Assembly: GCA_005116895.1 (NCBI GenBank)
Contig: SWDO01000001.1
Span: 329,391-363,253 of the forward strand
Reading direction: 5' to 3'
DNA: 33,863 bases
Origin: Nitrospira sp.
GTDB lineage: Bacteria > Nitrospirota > Nitrospiria > Nitrospirales > Nitrospiraceae
A model generated the notes under the pieces. The model did not search any database. It was not told where the DNA came from and saw nothing but the letters and a program-made list of their open reading frames with translations. The number at the start of each line of letters is the position of its first letter. Positions within the stretch are counted from its first letter, which is position 1. The position numbers and the translations under genes are program-made. This document shows positions 31,914-33,863 of the stretch, in pieces.

Positions 31914-32513
31914 TGAGGAACCTCCAAAAATGCGGGAAGACGTGAGCGGGAGGAAGTCTAGCGAGACGAGCGATGAGATTCAAGACGGTGAGCCCAAGTC
32001 TATCTGAGACATCACGTGCCGCCTGAATTTGGTCTCAATATCGTGGACCTACTCATAAACAAGTGGTCAATTCCCCTGAGAAAACACAGCGATGCCATTG
32101 CGATAAGCACTGTTGACACTATTCGGATTTCAGATCGTCATTATCAAGAGAGATTCCCTATTCCTTACTGTCGACAGCACAGCATTTGGCCGTCCGTCGT
32201 GCTCCATGCACCGCAGTTCATATCCATGACTCGCAGCTTGCGATGTCGATCTCCCGTCGCCGTCGAGCTACTCAACATGTATCATGATCCTACATACCCC
32301 GTTGCAAAGCGAATTACGAAGGCGATAGGATCTTCTTCCATTTTTTTCTTTGTCTTTCATGAAGCGAGAAAAGCGCCGACCTCGGTGCGGTCAATTGAGG
32401 TGTCTCCACCCGTGCCTCACGAGCGGACTTCATAGACACATGAGTGTCGGGCAATCCGTTGGTGGAGCGCGAATTCATGCTAAATCCTGCACCTTCTCTT
32501 TGGTGAGTGAGAC
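31914..32513. other. 600-nt region without a recognisable gene
   Basis: This is the divergent gap between the Sel1 gene (minus) and the coiled-coil gene (plus). Its base composition is visibly more AT-rich than the surrounding genes from about 32030 to 32360. A 139-codon plus-strand frame (32016-32435) is not protein-like and has no ribosome binding site. Promoters for both flanking genes should lie here, but no clear -35/-10 pair was identified. Confidence 0.5.
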
Positions 32514-33863
32514 ATGATCATGAAGTTATCCGCCGTTGCCTTTGTATCCATCGTCATGTTCTGCGGGACCGTCTCGGTTGCGATGGCCGCAGAAGATTCA
32601 GACCGGCCGTCTTCTCAGGACGAATTGAGCGTGACGAAGGCCCAGCTTCAGCAGGCCACGCAAAAAATCGAGGAGCTCGAGCGACAGCTCAAGCAACGAA
32701 TCGGTGAGCTCGTGCTCCAGCTCCATGCCAAGGAAACTGAGCTCGCAACCCAGATCACGAACGCTCATACGAATTCCAAGCAACTTCGAGAAGATCTTGT
32801 GGCACGCACCGAGGAGCTCAACCAGGCTAAACACCGGATCCCCGAACTCGAACAGCAGATGGCCACGTCGGGGAAAGGGCAGGAGCTAGTACAAGCCAAA
32901 CGCCGCGTCACGGAAGTCGAACAACAACTGGCTAGGAAAGAGCAAGAGCTGGTGCAGGCCAAGCGCCGTGTCATCGAAGTTGAACAACAGTTGGCCGCGA
33001 TGGGAAAAGAACAGGACCCGGCACAGCCTAGGCGCCGCGTCACGGAAGTCGAATTGCAGATGGCGGGAAAAGAACAGGAACTGGCCCAAGCGAAGCGCCG
33101 CACAGCTGAAGCAGATCAGCAGATGGCAGGGAAAGAGCAAGAATTGGCTCAGGCCAAGCGCCGTGTCACTGAAGTCGAACAACAGTTGGCGGGAAAAGAA
33201 CAGGAACTGGCCCAGGCTAAGCGCCGCACCGGGGACGTCGAACAGCAGATGGCGGGAAAGGAACAAGAACTGGCGCAGGCAAGGCGTCGCGCCGGTGAAG
33301 TCGAACAACAGTTGGCCGGGAAAGAACAGGAACTGGCCCAGACCAAGCGCCGTGCCGGTGATGTGGAACAGCAGACAACGAAGAAAGAACAAGAACTGAC
33401 GCAGGTCAGGGAGGAGCTCAAACAAGTCACACAAAAACTGGCCGATCTCAACCCTCAACTCCTGGCGAAAGACGCAGAACTCGTGCGCGCCAAGCAATTG
33501 CTGGTGGAGTTTGAGCTTAATTCGTCCAAACCAGCCGCGCCGACAGCCACTCAGGAAGAGAGCCCTCCCTCCCTTTCTCTGCTATCTGTCGATCACAATC
33601 TCTCCTTAAGCACCCTGCTCGGATCCGACCCTGAGGGCGCGGACGAGGGCGAAGCCCTCTCATCAAATGGCGACCTCAGCAAAATCAGCGAAAGCCTGGC
33701 GAATCTCTTACAGCCTGAACTCAAGAAAGGCAGTGCGACGTTGAAGCAGCGTGGAAATAAGTTAACCCTCGCCTTGGCCACCAGTGAGTTATTCTCCACC
33801 GGTGACGCAACAGTCACCCTCGGAGGGACCTCATTGCTTGAGCGGATCGGCGTCGTCTTGCAC
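32514..33863 (+). CDS. Exported coiled-coil protein with apparent OmpA-like C-terminus (3' end missing)
   Basis: The frame is open from ATG 32514 to the window end (450 codons). A signal peptide (KLSAVAFVSIVMFCGTVSVAMAA) opens it. A very long coiled coil follows (about residues 35-340), with a core of 21-residue units such as GKEQELAQAKRRTGDVEQQM. After a Pro/Ser linker, the last visible part reads KQRGNKLTLALATSELFSTGDATVTLGG then LLERIG. This resembles the start of an OmpA/MotB-type peptidoglycan-binding domain. Together this suggests a periplasmic spacer anchored to peptidoglycan. An ATG two codons later is an alternative start; only a weak GTGAGTGAG precedes both. Confidence 0.75.
   Translation, partial: MIMKLSAVAFVSIVMFCGTVSVAMAAEDSDRPSSQDELSVTKAQLQQATQKIEELERQLKQRIGELVLQLHAKETELATQITNAHTNSKQLREDLVARTEELNQAKHRIPELEQQMATSGKGQELVQAKRRVTEVEQQLARKEQELVQAKRRVIEVEQQLAAMGKEQDPAQPRRRVTEVELQMAGKEQELAQAKRRTAEADQQMAGKEQELAQAKRRVTEVEQQLAGKEQELAQAKRRTGDVEQQMAGKEQELAQARRRAGEVEQQLAGKEQELAQTKRRAGDVEQQTTKKEQELTQVREELKQVTQKLADLNPQLLAKDAELVRAKQLLVEFELNSSKPAAPTATQEESPPSLSLLSVDHNLSLSTLLGSDPEGADEGEALSSNGDLSKISESLANLLQPELKKGSATLKQRGNKLTLALATSELFSTGDATVTLGGTSLLERIGVVLH
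32871..33443 (+). repeat. Tandem 63-bp coding repeats (21-residue coiled-coil units)
   Basis: Nine units encode 21-residue (three-heptad) blocks; unit 2 (32934-33002) carries six extra bases and the last unit is degenerate. Units 4-8 are closest to each other. Confidence 0.85.

Noticed and set aside
32886..33497. 203-codon minus-strand frame rich in Phe and Leu, resembling a repetitive membrane protein
   Set aside because: It is the complement of the coiled-coil repeats (Lys/Glu/Gln codons read backwards); there is no ribosome binding site.

Overview
The window most likely comes from a Nitrospira-type bacterium (phylum Nitrospirota). The main evidence is a complete bacterial proteasome and Pup-like conjugation locus. 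Its modifier has the C-terminal RTGQ of UBact, the Gram-negative counterpart of actinobacterial Pup. The adjacent genes include a 4Fe-4S ferredoxin of the 2-oxoacid oxidoreductase kind and a CHASE2 sigma-54 activator. This assignment is inferred from gene content and style; no search was run.

Layout. 1-760: end of a ferredoxin gene with a strong terminator, a small acidic protein and tRNA-Asn(GTT). 1000-2544: a YheT-like alpha/beta hydrolase and a convergent small membrane protein. 2616-11764: one long minus-strand run, transcribed in the order HD-domain protein, YjbQ, secreted HtrA/DegP-like protease, proteasomal ATPase ARC, Dop, UBact, proteasome beta, proteasome alpha, PafA. Many junctions overlap by 4-8 nt or lie a few nt apart. 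In the expected pathway Dop deamidates the UBact C-terminal Gln, PafA ligates UBact to lysines of target proteins, ARC unfolds the tagged targets, and the 20S particle degrades them.

11929-16944 (plus strand): a secreted protein with a SHOCT-like tail overlapping a HIT-family gene, then a TPR/Sel1 protein followed 4 nt later by a membrane-bound CHASE2-AAA+ sigma-54 activator.

17071-23521 (minus strand): an accessory block with a vanadium-dependent haloperoxidase, a DUF3574 lipoprotein, a DUF2235 (Tle1-like) hydrolase, a staphylococcal-nuclease-like protein and a 55-residue small ORF. Four sites matching GTATCC-N5-GATAC lie in the three longer upstream regions of this block. They suggest a shared regulator and are the least expected signal in the window.

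23939-33863: a cell-surface or secreted block. It holds a 1414-residue subtilisin-like protease joined to a parallel beta-helix, with Glu where the catalytic Asp is expected; a protein with a tail-fibre/S74-like C-terminus; a secreted protein of unknown function; a lipoprotein with three internal repeats; a Cys-rich Sel1 protein with eight 36-residue repeats; and the start of a coiled-coil protein with 21-residue repeats and an apparent OmpA-like C-terminus, cut by the window end.
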